A stretch of DNA of 64,000 nucleotides from SCN-70-22 sp046327755 (GCA_046327755.1 JAXLXW010000005.1:310001-374000), one strand, 5' to 3'; positions 55,092 to 64,000 are shown, numbered from the stretch's first letter. Made by a program: numbers and translations. The notes: generated by a model not told the origin, from the letters alone.

Positions 55092-56309
55092 CTACGACGC
55101 GGCGCTTGAGTCGCGTCCGTCGGGCACGAAGGCGGCGTGTGGAGGCGCCGTGGGGATCGTCGGCGATTCGAAGGCCGGGGGAGGGGCATGCAGGAGGAAT
55201 CCCGGGATCATCGTATTGATGATCGTGAACACCACCAGCGCGCCGTACAAAGCGTCGGAGAGCGCGAATCGATCGCGCAGGATGCCGCCAATGACGAGCG
55301 TGAAGACGAGTGTCGGGACGAGCGCCAGCCCCACGCGGGCTCCGCGCCCCCAGTCATTCCGGAGCGACACGCGTCGATGGAGCGCAACAACGCCGACCTT
55401 GAGCGGCACCAGCATCAACGTGAATGCGATGCCAAGTCCGACGGCGGAGGAGGTGAACGACTCGCGCTGGAGCGCGACTCCCGCCTTGAAGAAGTAGAAC
55501 GGAATGAAGAACGAGGCGAAGAGCTGGACGCCCGCCAGGAGTTTCTCCGAGCTCAGGGCGGGCAACTCCTGTCGCACGCGAACGGCGCTCACCCCAACGA
55601 CGAAGGCGCCGACCAGGTAGTACACCCCCAACGTGCGGGTGATGTAGGCGCAGATGAGCGCGACGAGGATCAGAAACGTGAACTCGGCGTCTGGCGCATA
55701 GGGCGCGATGACGCGCGCGAAGAGCCGGAAGACCACCGGGAGCACGATGATCATCGCGCCCAGCGCCAGCAGCGATACCCCGAGCCGCGCGGCGCTCGAC
55801 GACTGCACGACAAACAGGAGGATGACGAGGGCGACGATCTCCGTGGCGATCGCCTTCGACTTCACCCAGAACTGCCCCAGCTTGTCGAGGCCGAAGCTGG
55901 GGAGCGAGTCGAGGATGAAGCCGGTGGACGGGGTCAAGAGGGCCAGGGCGTACAGCATCGCCGCCCGTGGCTCGAGGTCGAGCGCTGACGCGCAGAGCAC
56001 GCTGCCAGCGGCAAGCATCACGACCTGGATCACGACGTGCTGCGTGAGGACCGTGATTCCCTCGCGCAGCTCGTGCAGCTCCACCTCCAACCCTGCGAAG
56101 AGGAAGAGCGCCACAATGCCGAAGATCGAGAACAGCTGCACCGTGTCGTCGTGCTGGAACAGGCCGAACTCCATCCCGGCCACCGCGCCCAACCCGAGCG
56201 CGACGATCGCTGCGGGAAGGCGAAATCGCTGCAGGACGCGAGGGACGATGAAGAGCCCGATGACCAGCAATCCGTAGATGGCCTCGGGCGAGTCGAAGAG
56301 CGCTGTCAT
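55092..56309 (-). CDS. Cation:proton antiporter (CPA2 / KefB-type)
   Basis: Membrane transporter of 405 residues with about 12 hydrophobic helices. It exchanges Na+ or K+ for protons in the inner membrane. The family core is seen in IVALGLGAVAGMEFGLFQH, IFGIVALFLFAGLEVELHEL (the half-helix with paired acidic residues), ALALLTPSTGFILDSLPSFG and EIVALVILLFV. A late amphipathic FIPFYFFKAGVALQRES helix also fits. It lacks the TrkA-N regulatory domain of KefB/KefC and ends with a Pro-rich cytoplasmic tail. It is a single gene between the GH1 unit and the tldE/tldD pair. Confidence 0.9.
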   Translation of the reverse strand: MTALFDSPEAIYGLLVIGLFIVPRVLQRFRLPAAIVALGLGAVAGMEFGLFQHDDTVQLFSIFGIVALFLFAGLEVELHELREGITVLTQHVVIQVVMLAAGSVLCASALDLEPRAAMLYALALLTPSTGFILDSLPSFGLDKLGQFWVKSKAIATEIVALVILLFVVQSSSAARLGVSLLALGAMIIVLPVVFRLFARVIAPYAPDAEFTFLILVALICAYITRTLGVYYLVGAFVVGVSAVRVRQELPALSSEKLLAGVQLFASFFIPFYFFKAGVALQRESFTSSAVGLGIAFTLMLVPLKVGVVALHRRVSLRNDWGRGARVGLALVPTLVFTLVIGGILRDRFALSDALYGALVVFTIINTMIPGFLLHAPPPAFESPTIPTAPPHAAFVPDGRDSSAAS

Positions 56310-56426
56310 GGGGCGCTGAGCGGATGCGGTGCGAATCGACGCAACCCCGTATCACTCGCGACACGCACCGCGAACCGCAACCCTTGCAGTTCCAAGCGAC
56401 ACCCTACCCCCTCAAACGAAGCGCGC

Positions 56427-56443
56427 CCGCGGCATCGCCGCGG
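56427..56443 (-). terminator. Short GC-rich hairpin after tldE
   Basis: CCGCGGC and GCCGCGG (7 bp, loop ATC) lie 34 bp past the stop of the minus-strand tldE gene. Confidence 0.5.
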
Positions 56444-56444
56444 A

Positions 56445-56469
56445 CGCACTCCCGTCTCCCGTCCCCCGT
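56445..56469. repeat. 25-bp intergenic repeat, inverted copy of 35,919-35,943
   Basis: An exact reverse complement of the G-rich element at 35,919-35,943, beginning here CGCACTCCCGTCTCCCGTCC. It lies between the tldE stop and the terminator hairpin. Confidence 0.8.
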
Positions 56470-56476
56470 CCGTTCG

Positions 56477-57892
56477 TCAGACTGCGTCCGACAGCGACGT
56501 GAAGTTGAAGTCCCGCGCCTTCACCGCGGGCACCACCACCGCCCCGCCCGCTTCGGTCCCCGCCAGCCGTTCCGGCCGGCCCAGCGCCTCGACGTTGTTG
56601 AGCATGAAGAGCGGGGAGTCGTTGAAGCGGAAGTTCTTCACCGCCTTCGTGATCTTCCCGTTCTCGATGAGGAAGGTCCCGTCGCGCGTGAGCCCGGTGT
56701 AGAGAATCGTGCGCGGGTCCACCTCGCGCAGGTACCAGAGACGCGTGACCAGGATCCCGCGCGGCGTCGAGGCAATGAGGTCGTCGATCGACGCGTTGCC
56801 GCCGCTCATCAGGAACGACGTCGGGGCCCCGGTCGGCTGCACCCCCTTCTTTTTCGCCCAGAAGCGCGAGTAGTACAGCGTCTTGAGCACGCCGTCCTTG
56901 ATGAACTCCTGCCGCCCCAGCGGCAGCCCGTCGCCATCGTAGGGCTGTGCGCGCACCATGGGGTCGAACGGATCGGCGTAGATGTTGATGCGCGCGTCGA
57001 GGATCTTCTCCCCGATCTTGGTCCCGCCCCCCGGCTTCACGAAGGGGGAGCGCCCCTCGTCGGTGGCGCGCGCGTCGGCGTAGAAGCCGATGAGCTGGCA
57101 CAGGTCGCCCACCGCCTGCGGCTCCATGATCACGGTGTAGCGCCCGGGCTCGATGGCGACGGGGTTGCGCGAGGCGCGCGCCTTCTCGATCGCGCGCTTG
57201 CTCACCCCTTCATAGTCGACCAGGCGCGCGTCGTTATGCTCGGCGCCGGCCCAGCCGGAGCCGGTGCCATCCTTGGTGCGCACCGTGAGCGTGTAGTTGC
57301 TGCTGGTGGCGCGATGATAGGCGAAGAGCCCCGCGCTGGTGCCGAAAGCGGAGAAGTAGGCGCGGTTCTCGAGGTAACCGGCGGCGGTGAGGTCGTTGGC
57401 GGCCCGGCACGGGGCGAGCGCGGTGAGGGCGATCCTCGCCCGCTCCTCCGCCGACATGTTGGCCACCGAGGGGAAGTACGCCTCCACGGGCTGGTACTGC
57501 TGCGGCGGGAGCTGCGGCATCGATTCGGGGTCGTCAGGCGCAAGTCGGGCGAGCTTCTCCGACTTCTCCACGGCGCCCCTGAGCGCCTCGTCGGTCACCT
57601 CGTTGGTGGTGACGACCGCGTGCTTGGCGCCGAAGTAGCTCTGCACCCCCACCTGGAAGTCGCTCACGCCGCCGGCGGTCGACATCTGGTTGTCGGCGAA
57701 GCGCACGTTGGTCGTGGTGCCGCCGAAGATCTGCACCTCGACCGCCTCGGCCTTCGAGAACTTCTTGATGCGCTCGACGAGGGCCTGCGCCTCGTCACGT
57801 GACATGATCGCGTCGTTTGGGGCGATGGTCCCGTCGCGGTCGTAGAGCCGTGCCGGCGCGGTGACCACTTCACTGAAGTTGTTGCGTCGCAT
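56477..57892 (-). CDS. TldE/PmbA-family protein (TldD partner)
   Basis: Protein of 471 residues in the TldD/PmbA family, as the partner without the metal site. In known systems TldD and TldE form a heterodimer that degrades peptides such as microcin B17 precursor or CcdA. Recognisable segments are KAEAVEVQIFGGTTTNVRF, LMSGGNASIDDLIASTPRG, ILYTGLTRDGTFLIENGKI and RFNDSPLFMLNNVEAL (PmbA-type C-terminus). No HExxxH is present. It follows tldD by 19 bp on the same strand. It has no signal peptide, although its partner has a Tat signal. Confidence 0.88.
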   Translation of the reverse strand: MRRNNFSEVVTAPARLYDRDGTIAPNDAIMSRDEAQALVERIKKFSKAEAVEVQIFGGTTTNVRFADNQMSTAGGVSDFQVGVQSYFGAKHAVVTTNEVTDEALRGAVEKSEKLARLAPDDPESMPQLPPQQYQPVEAYFPSVANMSAEERARIALTALAPCRAANDLTAAGYLENRAYFSAFGTSAGLFAYHRATSSNYTLTVRTKDGTGSGWAGAEHNDARLVDYEGVSKRAIEKARASRNPVAIEPGRYTVIMEPQAVGDLCQLIGFYADARATDEGRSPFVKPGGGTKIGEKILDARINIYADPFDPMVRAQPYDGDGLPLGRQEFIKDGVLKTLYYSRFWAKKKGVQPTGAPTSFLMSGGNASIDDLIASTPRGILVTRLWYLREVDPRTILYTGLTRDGTFLIENGKITKAVKNFRFNDSPLFMLNNVEALGRPERLAGTEAGGAVVVPAVKARDFNFTSLSDAV

Positions 57893-57911
57893 GTTGTGCT
57901 CAGGTAGGGGG

Positions 57912-59537
57912 TCAGGCCTTGCGACCGGTGTTGATCACGTTGACGTTGCGGAAGCGCGCGGGGACGGAGCCGTGGCTCACGGCGTTCACCTGTCCCGGTT
58001 GCCCCTTCCCGTCGAAGAACGATCCCCACACCTCGTACGACTTCTTCCCGCCGATCATGTCCATCGCGTTCCAGAAGTCCGGCGTGCGGATCTGGTAGGC
58101 GACGTCCTTGAGGAGCCCGACGACCTTCCCCCCCTTGATCTCGTAGGCGAGCTGCCCGCCGAACTGCGCGTTATAGCGCTGCTGGTCGATGGAGAACGAC
58201 CCGTCGCCCACGATCGCGATCCCCTTGTCGGTGGCGGCGATGAGGTCCTCGAACGACTGCTCCTTCTCTCCAGGCAGCAGCGACACGTTGGGCATGCGCT
58301 GGAACTGCACGCTGCTCCAGTTGTCGGCGTAGGAGCAGCCGTGCGAGCGGGCCTCCCTCCCTTGCGCCTTGTACCACCAGTCGAGCCACGCCGCCTGCTC
58401 GCGCGTGGTCTGGTAGTCGTTGACCTTCCCGTGCTTGATGATCAGGAACTCGTCAGGCGCCACGCCCTCGTCGTCGTAGCCCACGGTGGCGAGCGCGCCG
58501 GGCTGCGAGCGATCGCCCTGGATGTTCATGAACTCGGGGCCGTACTTGAACTTCCCCAGCATGTCGCTGGGCGGCGACACGAACGACGTCCCGGCGTAGT
58601 TGGCCTCGTACCCCATCGCGCGATCGAGCTCGGTGGGGTGCGCGATCGACTCGTGGATCGTCAGCCACAAGTGCGACGGGTGCAGCACCAGGTCGTAGCG
58701 CCCCACCTCGACCGGCTTCGCCTTGAGCTTCTGGCTCGCCTCGTCCCCCCACTTGGCGGCGTTCTGCACCAGGTTCTGCTGCAGCACCCACTCCCACCCG
58801 CGCCCCACCGGGGGCATGGTGTTGCCGCGGTTCTGGAAGTCGCTGAAGTCGGGGCTCACCGCGGTGAACTGCTGCTGGATCGCGCTCTGCACGATGGTCT
58901 GCGCGATCACCGAGCCGTCGGTGTTGGCGTAGTTGCGCTCCTGCTTGCGGAAGAAGAAGGCGCTGAAGACGAACTTCACGTTGGGCGCCTTCATCCCCGC
59001 CGCATTTGCCTTGATGAGGAGGTCGGCCTTCTCCTCGACCGGGATCGTCCAGGGGTCGATCTCGTAGGCGTTCTTCCAGCTCGCGTTCGGCACCGCCGGC
59101 GCGGGGGCCAGCGTGATCATCCGGTCGCGCGCCACGCGGTTGGCCTTGGCGATCGCCGCCGCCTCCTTCGCCGCCGCCGCGACCCCCGCCTTGGTGAGGT
59201 CGCGCGAGGCGGCGAATCCCCATGTTCCGTCGACCAGCGCGCGCACGCCGATTCCGATGGAGTCGGTGTCGACGACGTTGATGATCTGCTGCTCGCGCGT
59301 CACCACGAAGTTCTGCAGGTAGCGCCCGATGCGGGCGTCGGCATACGAGGCGCCGGCCATCTTGGCGGCGTTGAGCGCCTCCATCAGGAGCTCCTTCACC
59401 ACCGCGTCCATTTCCGGCGCGGTTGCCACGTGGCGCACGCGGGGAATCGCGGCGTCGGCCGTGCGCATCGCCCCCGAGAGGGCGAGCGCACCGGCCGCCA
59501 CGCCGCCGGTCTTCAGGAAGTCACGTCTCGAAGTCAT
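57912..59537 (-). CDS. tldD: TldD-family metallopeptidase with Tat signal
   Basis: Catalytic partner of the TldD/E pair, 541 residues. The metal site is HESIAH (H295, E296 and H300) in WLTIHESIAHPTELDRA, matching the HExxxH of TldD. Other family segments are IGIGVRALVDGTWGFA, SQPGALATVGYDDEGVAPDE and AQFGGQLAYEIKGGKV. The N-terminus MTSRRDFLKTGG is a textbook Tat signal (SRRDFLK), followed by a hydrophobic stretch ending ADAAIP, so the folded enzyme should be exported. The cytosolic E. coli enzyme has no such signal. The gene precedes tldE by 19 bp and is divergent from the SNF2 gene. Confidence 0.92.
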   Translation of the reverse strand: MTSRRDFLKTGGVAAGALALSGAMRTADAAIPRVRHVATAPEMDAVVKELLMEALNAAKMAGASYADARIGRYLQNFVVTREQQIINVVDTDSIGIGVRALVDGTWGFAASRDLTKAGVAAAAKEAAAIAKANRVARDRMITLAPAPAVPNASWKNAYEIDPWTIPVEEKADLLIKANAAGMKAPNVKFVFSAFFFRKQERNYANTDGSVIAQTIVQSAIQQQFTAVSPDFSDFQNRGNTMPPVGRGWEWVLQQNLVQNAAKWGDEASQKLKAKPVEVGRYDLVLHPSHLWLTIHESIAHPTELDRAMGYEANYAGTSFVSPPSDMLGKFKYGPEFMNIQGDRSQPGALATVGYDDEGVAPDEFLIIKHGKVNDYQTTREQAAWLDWWYKAQGREARSHGCSYADNWSSVQFQRMPNVSLLPGEKEQSFEDLIAATDKGIAIVGDGSFSIDQQRYNAQFGGQLAYEIKGGKVVGLLKDVAYQIRTPDFWNAMDMIGGKKSYEVWGSFFDGKGQPGQVNAVSHGSVPARFRNVNVINTGRKA

Positions 59538-59563
59538 GAGCGGGATTCGGGTTGGTCGTCCAC

Positions 59564-59586
59564 GCGGCCACCGGGCGGGTGGCCGC
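59564..59586. other. 9-bp perfect hairpin in the divergent tldD/SNF2 region
   Basis: GCGGCCACC (59,564-59,572) and GGTGGCCGC (59,578-59,586) pair perfectly around a 5-base loop, followed by a C/G-run block to about 59,610. It lies near the 5' end of both divergent genes, so it may affect their leaders. The rest of the 253-bp gap shows nothing clear. Confidence 0.5.
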
Positions 59587-59790
59587 CACCCCCCGGGCCC
59601 CCCCGGGGTGCGTTCATCCTCACCAACCTACGGCGCCCCCCGGCGCGAAGTGCCAATCCAATGGGATGAGGCGTCGCTCGCAGGGACCAACGCCCCAGCA
59701 GGGAGAAAGTCCCCGGTGGGCTGTCCCGTTTGGCCGCTGACCTCGGTAGCTTTCGCGGTTCCCCTCCCGTCGTCCAAGCCGCACCGCTTC

Positions 59791-62700
59791 GTGCCGATCC
59801 CCAAGAAAGTCGCCGTCACCTTCTCCCCGCCGCTCCGTGCCAAGGGAGACGCCATCGTGCGCGCCCGCAAGGTCCAGGTCGACCACGCCGATGCGGCGGT
59901 GGTGCGCGCCACGATCCCCGGCGTCGAGCCGTTGCACCTGTCAATCCGCGCCATCCCCGGCGACCGGCTCGAACTGCATTGCAGCTGCTCGTATGCGGAG
60001 GAATACGGCAACTGCGAGCACATGTGGGCGGCGCTCGTCACCTGCGACCGCGCGGGGCAGCTCCCCCACACGCCGGACGAGTCGTACCACGCCGAGGCGC
60101 GCGCCGCACGCGAGGCCGAGGAGCGCGAGCTGGAACGCCGCCGCGAGATCGAACGCCAGGCGGCCCGCGAGGCCGAGGAAGCGCGCCAGCGCGACCTCGC
60201 CGCGCGACAGCCGGAACCGGAGCACCCGGCCATTCGTGCCCAGCGCCCGGCCGACCCGCGCCCTTGGGTGCAGCAGCTGCGCGCCCTGGCCCCGCTCATG
60301 GCGCCGGCCACCGACGCCCAGAAGCGCGAGAGCAGCGCCTTCCCCGAGGGGAAGCGCATCGCCTACATCGTCGACATCCCGCTCACCTTCGAGCGGCAGG
60401 AGGGGCTCCTCGTCGAGCTCGCGATGCAGTCGCTGCAGAAGAACGGCGAGTGGGGAGCGCCGCGCCAGTTCCGCCTCACGCGTGCCCAGTGGCTCTCGGC
60501 GCCCGAGCTCGTCGATCGCGAAGTCGCGCAGCTCCTGCTGGGCGCGCAACCCGAGTTCGGGCACTACGCCCCCGGGAGCAGCACGCGCCGCTTCATCCTG
60601 GCCGCCGCCGCCTTCGAGACGACGCTCAAGCGCATGTGCGACTCGGGGCGCGCCTTCGTGCGCCCGACGCCCAAGGCCGAGGAACTCGTCGCGCTGGGAT
60701 GGGACGACGGCGATCCGTGGGAATTGCGGCTGGCGGTGGTTCCCGTGGAGCGCCAGCCGGGCGAGACGAGCGACGAGCACGTCGACGACCACTGGACGCG
60801 CGGCTACCGCCTGGAAGGGCACCTCGCGCGCGGCGAGGAGGTCATGCTCCTCGGCGAACCGATCCTCTTCATGCGCGAGTCGCTCCTCATCGCCCGCGGC
60901 AAGGCGGCGCGCTGGATCGACCACGGCGCCTTTGACCTCGTCCCCGCGCTGCGCAGCGACACGCGCGTCGAGGTGGCGACGCGCGAGGCGGAAGAGCTCG
61001 TGGCCGAACTGCACGCCCTCCCGCACCTCCCGCCGCTGGAACTCCCCACCGAGTTGCAGCTGTCGACGCACGAGGGGGCGCCGCTTCCGCGCCTCGCCCT
61101 GCGCCCCGTCCCGCGCACCCCGTGGAGCCCGGCCAAGTTCGAGGGACAGCTCGCCTTCGACTACGACGGCGACGTGGTGGCCGAGGACGCCGCCTCGGCC
61201 GCGCTCTTCCAGGGCGACGAACGCCGCATCGTCAGGCGCAACCGAGGTGCCGAGGAGAATTTCGCCCGCCGCCTGGAGCAGGCCGGCTTCCGCTGGGAGT
61301 ACGATTACGCCCAGGCGCGCTACGTGCGCCGCCTCAACGAGTCGCGCGGCGAGGACGTCGCCTTCGAGCTCTCTCGCGAGGGATGGCTCGTCGAGTTCGA
61401 CGGACGCCTGTTGCGCCCGGCGGGCGACCTCTCGGTCTCCGTCACCTCAGGGATCGATTGGTTCGACCTGGGAGCGTCGCTCGCCTTCGGCAACGGCGTC
61501 AGCGCGTCGCTCCCCGAGCTGCTCGCCGCGCTCCGTCGTGGCGACCGCACCGTGAAGCTGAGCGACGACTCGCTCGGGATGCTCGACGGCGAGTGGCTGG
61601 AGAAGTCGGGCTTCCTTGCGGCTGCCGGGACGATGGTCGGCGGCAACCTCCGCTTCTCCGCCAAGCAGCTCGGCGTCCTCGACGTCCTCCTCAGCGCCCT
61701 TCCGCCAGCCGACACCGACGCCGCCTTCGAACACGCGCGCCAGCAGTTGCTGCGCTTCGAAGGGGTGCACCCCGCCGAGGCGCCGCCCAACTTCGTGGGA
61801 ACGCTGCGCCCCTACCAGAAGGACGGACTCGGCTGGCTCTACTTCCTGCGCGACTTCGGCTTCGGCGGCTGCCTGGCCGACGACATGGGGTTGGGCAAGA
61901 CGGTGCAGGTCCTCGCGCTGCTCGACAAGCGGCGCGAGGAGAAGGCCGGCCCCTCGCTCGTCGTGGTCCCGCGCTCGCTCGTCTTCAACTGGGAACAGGA
62001 AGCGGCGCGCTTCACCCCCAAGCTGCGCCTCCTCGTGCACGGCGGCCCCGATCGCAAGCGCACGGCGGCGCACCTGGCGGACTACGACCTCATCATCACC
62101 ACGTACGGCACGCTGCGCCGCGACGTCGCGATGCTGCGCGAGCTGGAGTTCGACTACGCCATCCTCGACGAGGCGCAGGCGATCAAGAACGCCGGCACCG
62201 AGGGGGCCAAGGCGGCGCGCCTCATTCGTGCGCGCCACCGCCTGGCGATGACCGGTACGCCGATCGAGAATCGCCTGGCCGAGCTCTGGTCGTTGCTCGA
62301 GTTCCTGAACCCCGGGATGCTCGGCAAGGCGTCGGTCTTCGGCTCACTCGTCAGGCGCCTCGACTCGCCGGGGAACGCCGAGGAGCGCGAGGAAGCGCGC
62401 ACGCTGCTGGCGCGCGCGGTGCGCCCGTACATCCTGCGCCGCACCAAGGCGCAGGTGGCGCCGGAGCTTCCCGAGCGGTTGGAGCAGACGCTCGTCGTCG
62501 ATCTCTCGCCCAAGGAGCGCGCGCTCTACAACGAGCTGCGCGATCACTACCGCAATTCGCTGTTGGGGCGCATCGAGCAGCAGGGGCTGGGGCGCAGCAA
62601 GATGCACGTCCTGGAGGCGCTCCTGCGCCTGCGCCAGGCGGCGTGCCACCCCGGCCTCGTCGATCCGGCGCGTCGCGCCGATTCGAGCAGCAAGATCGAC

Positions 62701-63192
62701 ATGCTCCTCACGCGCGTGGCCGAGGCCACCGCCGAAGACCACAAGGTGCTCGTCTTCTCGCAGTTCACCTCGCTCCTCTCCATCGTGCGCTCGCAGATGG
62801 ACCTGCAAGGGGTGCGCTACGCCTACCTCGACGGGGAGACCAAGGACCGGCAGCATGTCGTCGCCGAGTTCCAGGAGGATCCCGACTGCAAGGTTTTCCT
62901 CGTCTCCCTCAAGGCGGGTGGCGTTGGGCTCAACCTCACGGCGGCCGAGTACGTGTACCTCCTGGACCCGTGGTGGAATCCTGCGGTCGAGGCGCAGGCC
63001 ATCGACCGTGCGCACCGCATCGGGCAGACGCGCCGCGTCTTTGCCCAGCGCCTCATTGCCCGCGACACGGTGGAGGAGAAGGTGCTGGCGCTGCAGGAGA
63101 CCAAGCGCGACCTGGCCGACGCCATCATCCGGGCCGACAACTCGGTGGTGGCGAGTCTTGGGAGGGAAGAGCTGGAGTTGTTGTTGAGCTGA
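59791..63192 (+). CDS. SNF2-family DNA-dependent ATPase with N-terminal SWIM zinc finger
   Basis: Large Swi2/Snf2 helicase-like translocase of about 1133 residues. An N-terminal SWIM zinc finger (LHCSCSYAEEYGNCEHMW, from Cys64) is followed by a charged Arg/Glu coiled-coil (about 95-150) and a family-specific central domain. The ATPase core has CLADDMGLGKT (Walker A, K703), DEAQAIKN (about 793), MTGTPIENR, and the helicase C half with FSQFTSLLSI and DPWWNPAVEAQAIDRAHRIGQ. Bacterial members (RapA- or SWIM-SNF2-like) remodel stalled polymerase or repair complexes. The GTG at 59,791 is chosen because the SWIM domain starts soon after; upstream in-frame sequence is unlike the family. Confidence 0.92.
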   Translation: MPIPKKVAVTFSPPLRAKGDAIVRARKVQVDHADAAVVRATIPGVEPLHLSIRAIPGDRLELHCSCSYAEEYGNCEHMWAALVTCDRAGQLPHTPDESYHAEARAAREAEERELERRREIERQAAREAEEARQRDLAARQPEPEHPAIRAQRPADPRPWVQQLRALAPLMAPATDAQKRESSAFPEGKRIAYIVDIPLTFERQEGLLVELAMQSLQKNGEWGAPRQFRLTRAQWLSAPELVDREVAQLLLGAQPEFGHYAPGSSTRRFILAAAAFETTLKRMCDSGRAFVRPTPKAEELVALGWDDGDPWELRLAVVPVERQPGETSDEHVDDHWTRGYRLEGHLARGEEVMLLGEPILFMRESLLIARGKAARWIDHGAFDLVPALRSDTRVEVATREAEELVAELHALPHLPPLELPTELQLSTHEGAPLPRLALRPVPRTPWSPAKFEGQLAFDYDGDVVAEDAASAALFQGDERRIVRRNRGAEENFARRLEQAGFRWEYDYAQARYVRRLNESRGEDVAFELSREGWLVEFDGRLLRPAGDLSVSVTSGIDWFDLGASLAFGNGVSASLPELLAALRRGDRTVKLSDDSLGMLDGEWLEKSGFLAAAGTMVGGNLRFSAKQLGVLDVLLSALPPADTDAAFEHARQQLLRFEGVHPAEAPPNFVGTLRPYQKDGLGWLYFLRDFGFGGCLADDMGLGKTVQVLALLDKRREEKAGPSLVVVPRSLVFNWEQEAARFTPKLRLLVHGGPDRKRTAAHLADYDLIITTYGTLRRDVAMLRELEFDYAILDEAQAIKNAGTEGAKAARLIRARHRLAMTGTPIENRLAELWSLLEFLNPGMLGKASVFGSLVRRLDSPGNAEEREEARTLLARAVRPYILRRTKAQVAPELPERLEQTLVVDLSPKERALYNELRDHYRNSLLGRIEQQGLGRSKMHVLEALLRLRQAACHPGLVDPARRADSSSKIDMLLTRVAEATAEDHKVLVFSQFTSLLSIVRSQMDLQGVRYAYLDGETKDRQHVVAEFQEDPDCKVFLVSLKAGGVGLNLTAAEYVYLLDPWWNPAVEAQAIDRAHRIGQTRRVFAQRLIARDTVEEKVLALQETKRDLADAIIRADNSVVASLGREELELLLS

Positions 63193-63295
63193 GTCGGCCG
63201 GGAAGCGCGCCCCGGCGAATGGCGCTGGCGCATTGGGCGTCCGCGGCTCAAACTCAGGGGCCCACCGACCGCTGGTCCGCCCTTCGGGAGTCTCC

Positions 63296-63787
63296 ATGAG
63301 CACCGCCCCTGACACGCCGGCAGCCGCCGCTGCGATCACCCTCACCGTCAACGGCGTCTCGCGCACGTTCGACGGCGATCCCACCATGCCGTTGCTCTGG
63401 TTCCTGCGCGACGAGTTGCAGCTGACCGGGACCAAGTACGGCTGCGGCATCGCCCAGTGCGGCGCCTGCACCGTGCACGTCGACGGCACGCCGGCGCGCG
63501 CCTGCACGCGGCGCATGCAGACGCTGCAGGGGGCGAGCGTCGTCACCATCGAGGGGCTCAACACCACCGGGTCGCACCCGGTGCAGGAGGCGTGGCGCGC
63601 CCTCGACGTCCCGCAGTGCGGCTTCTGCCAGAGCGGGCAGATCATGCAGGCCGTCAACCTGCTCAAGAACACCCCCCACCCCACCGACGCCGACATCGAT
63701 GCCGCGATGAACGGGCACATCTGCCGGTGCGGGACCTATCCACGCATTCGCGCCGCGATCAAGGCGGCGGCGGAGAAGCGGTCATGA
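63296..63787 (+). CDS. (2Fe-2S) small subunit of a molybdenum hydroxylase (isoquinoline 1-oxidoreductase alpha-like)
   Basis: Iron-sulfur subunit of 163 residues in the xanthine oxidase family. A plant-type ferredoxin cluster CGIAQCGACTVHVDG is followed by a second [2Fe-2S] domain with PQCGFCQSGQIM and HICRCGTYPRI. It would carry electrons from the molybdopterin subunit, whose gene begins at 63,784 with a 4-base overlap. The absence of an FAD-binding subunit between them and the Tat-like signal on the next protein fit the IorAB type, which donates electrons to a periplasmic cytochrome. The substrate (aldehyde or N-heterocycle) is unknown. Confidence 0.92.
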   Translation: MSTAPDTPAAAAAITLTVNGVSRTFDGDPTMPLLWFLRDELQLTGTKYGCGIAQCGACTVHVDGTPARACTRRMQTLQGASVVTIEGLNTTGSHPVQEAWRALDVPQCGFCQSGQIMQAVNLLKNTPHPTDADIDAAMNGHICRCGTYPRIRAAIKAAAEKRS

Positions 63788-64000
63788 GCGCGCGCGACTA
63801 CCTGCCGTGGATGTCGCCCGCGGCGACCGATGGAACGCACGACCACACGGTGGACGCCGGGCGTCGCGACCTCGTCAAGCTGCTCGGCGTGGGCGGCTTG
63901 CTCTTCGCCGCAGGTCCCTTCGGCATTCGCCGGTTGGAGGCGGCGGAACGACTCCTCACGGGGGGGGCGGCCGCCGAGCCGTGGGAGGCGCACGCGTACA
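63784..64000 (+). CDS. Molybdopterin-binding subunit, N-terminal fragment (isoquinoline 1-oxidoreductase beta-like)
   Basis: Start of a large subunit cut by the window edge. The ATG overlaps the stop of the iron-sulfur subunit as ATGA. The first 72 residues include a Tat-like signal, AGRRDLVKLLGVGGLLFAAG, with charged residues before it, indicating export of the assembled complex. The molybdenum-binding domains lie outside the window, so the identity rests on gene order and the signal. Confidence 0.75.
   Translation, partial: MSARDYLPWMSPAATDGTHDHTVDAGRRDLVKLLGVGGLLFAAGPFGIRRLEAAERLLTGGAAAEPWEAHAY

Overview
The window is 64 kb of GC-rich DNA (very roughly two thirds G+C), densely packed, with genes on both strands and many 1-4 bp gene overlaps. 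The gene content suggests a Gram-negative, free-living, aerobic heterotroph of the Gemmatimonadota type. Supporting this are a SusC/SusD pair, many exported Ala-Gln (AQ) signal peptides, Tat-exported enzymes, class III glutamine synthetase, a CHAT-TPR protein beside an ECF sigma/anti-sigma pair, a large SWIM-SNF2 helicase, and isoquinoline-oxidoreductase-type molybdenum enzyme subunits. The phylum is an inference from this gene set; there is no rRNA in the window. The only RNA gene seen is a tRNA-Cys. I see no phage, insertion sequence, integrase or CRISPR array, so this looks like ordinary chromosome.

Layout. 0-9 kb: start of an ABC transporter ATPase, an L,D-transpeptidase, a PLP ammonia-lyase, an Ig-repeat lipoprotein, glutamine synthetase III with two operator-like dyads upstream, and a hybrid histidine kinase. 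9-18 kb: M15 peptidase with an EF-hand-like insert, an amidohydrolase, the lutABC lactate-oxidation operon, a second PLP ammonia-lyase, tRNA-Cys, a patatin-like phospholipase and an M28 peptidase. 18-26 kb: a second Ig-repeat lipoprotein, a secreted TPR-CHAT protein convergent with an ECF sigma/anti-sigma pair, then a TetR-DinB operon with a palindromic operator. 26-33.5 kb: small proteins, DinB plus DUF1080, two lipoproteins, a class V aminotransferase, a branched-chain aminotransferase, a VKOR-like thiol oxidoreductase with a small membrane protein.

33.6-38.8 kb: S9 peptidase, a small exported protein, and a hydrolase divergent from an ArsR-like regulator. 39-48.5 kb: SusD and SusC (minus strand) divergent from an N-acyl-D-amino-acid-deacylase-like enzyme and a large HExxH/beta-propeller/beta-barrel protein. 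48.6-56.3 kb: aldose epimerase, methyltransferase, TPR protein, a tightly coupled beta-glucosidase/HAD phosphatase/glycosyltransferase operon, and a CPA2-type antiporter. 56.4-64 kb: TldE and a Tat-exported TldD, the SWIM-SNF2 helicase, and the start of a molybdenum hydroxylase operon cut by the window edge.

The window is rich in peptide, amino-acid and sugar scavenging: M15, M28 and S9 peptidases, a D-aminoacylase-like enzyme, SusCD, two ammonia-lyases, aminotransferases, lactate oxidation and GH1. The most unusual structural signal is not a gene. The 7-mer GTTAGGC (either strand) appears about 28 times, plus four 6-mer variants, between positions 104 and 51,000. It serves as Leu-Gly codons, as stop codons and as intergenic inverted pairs, yet I saw none in the last 13 kb. 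Terminator-like hairpins separate most convergent genes, and two families of dispersed intergenic repeats recur.
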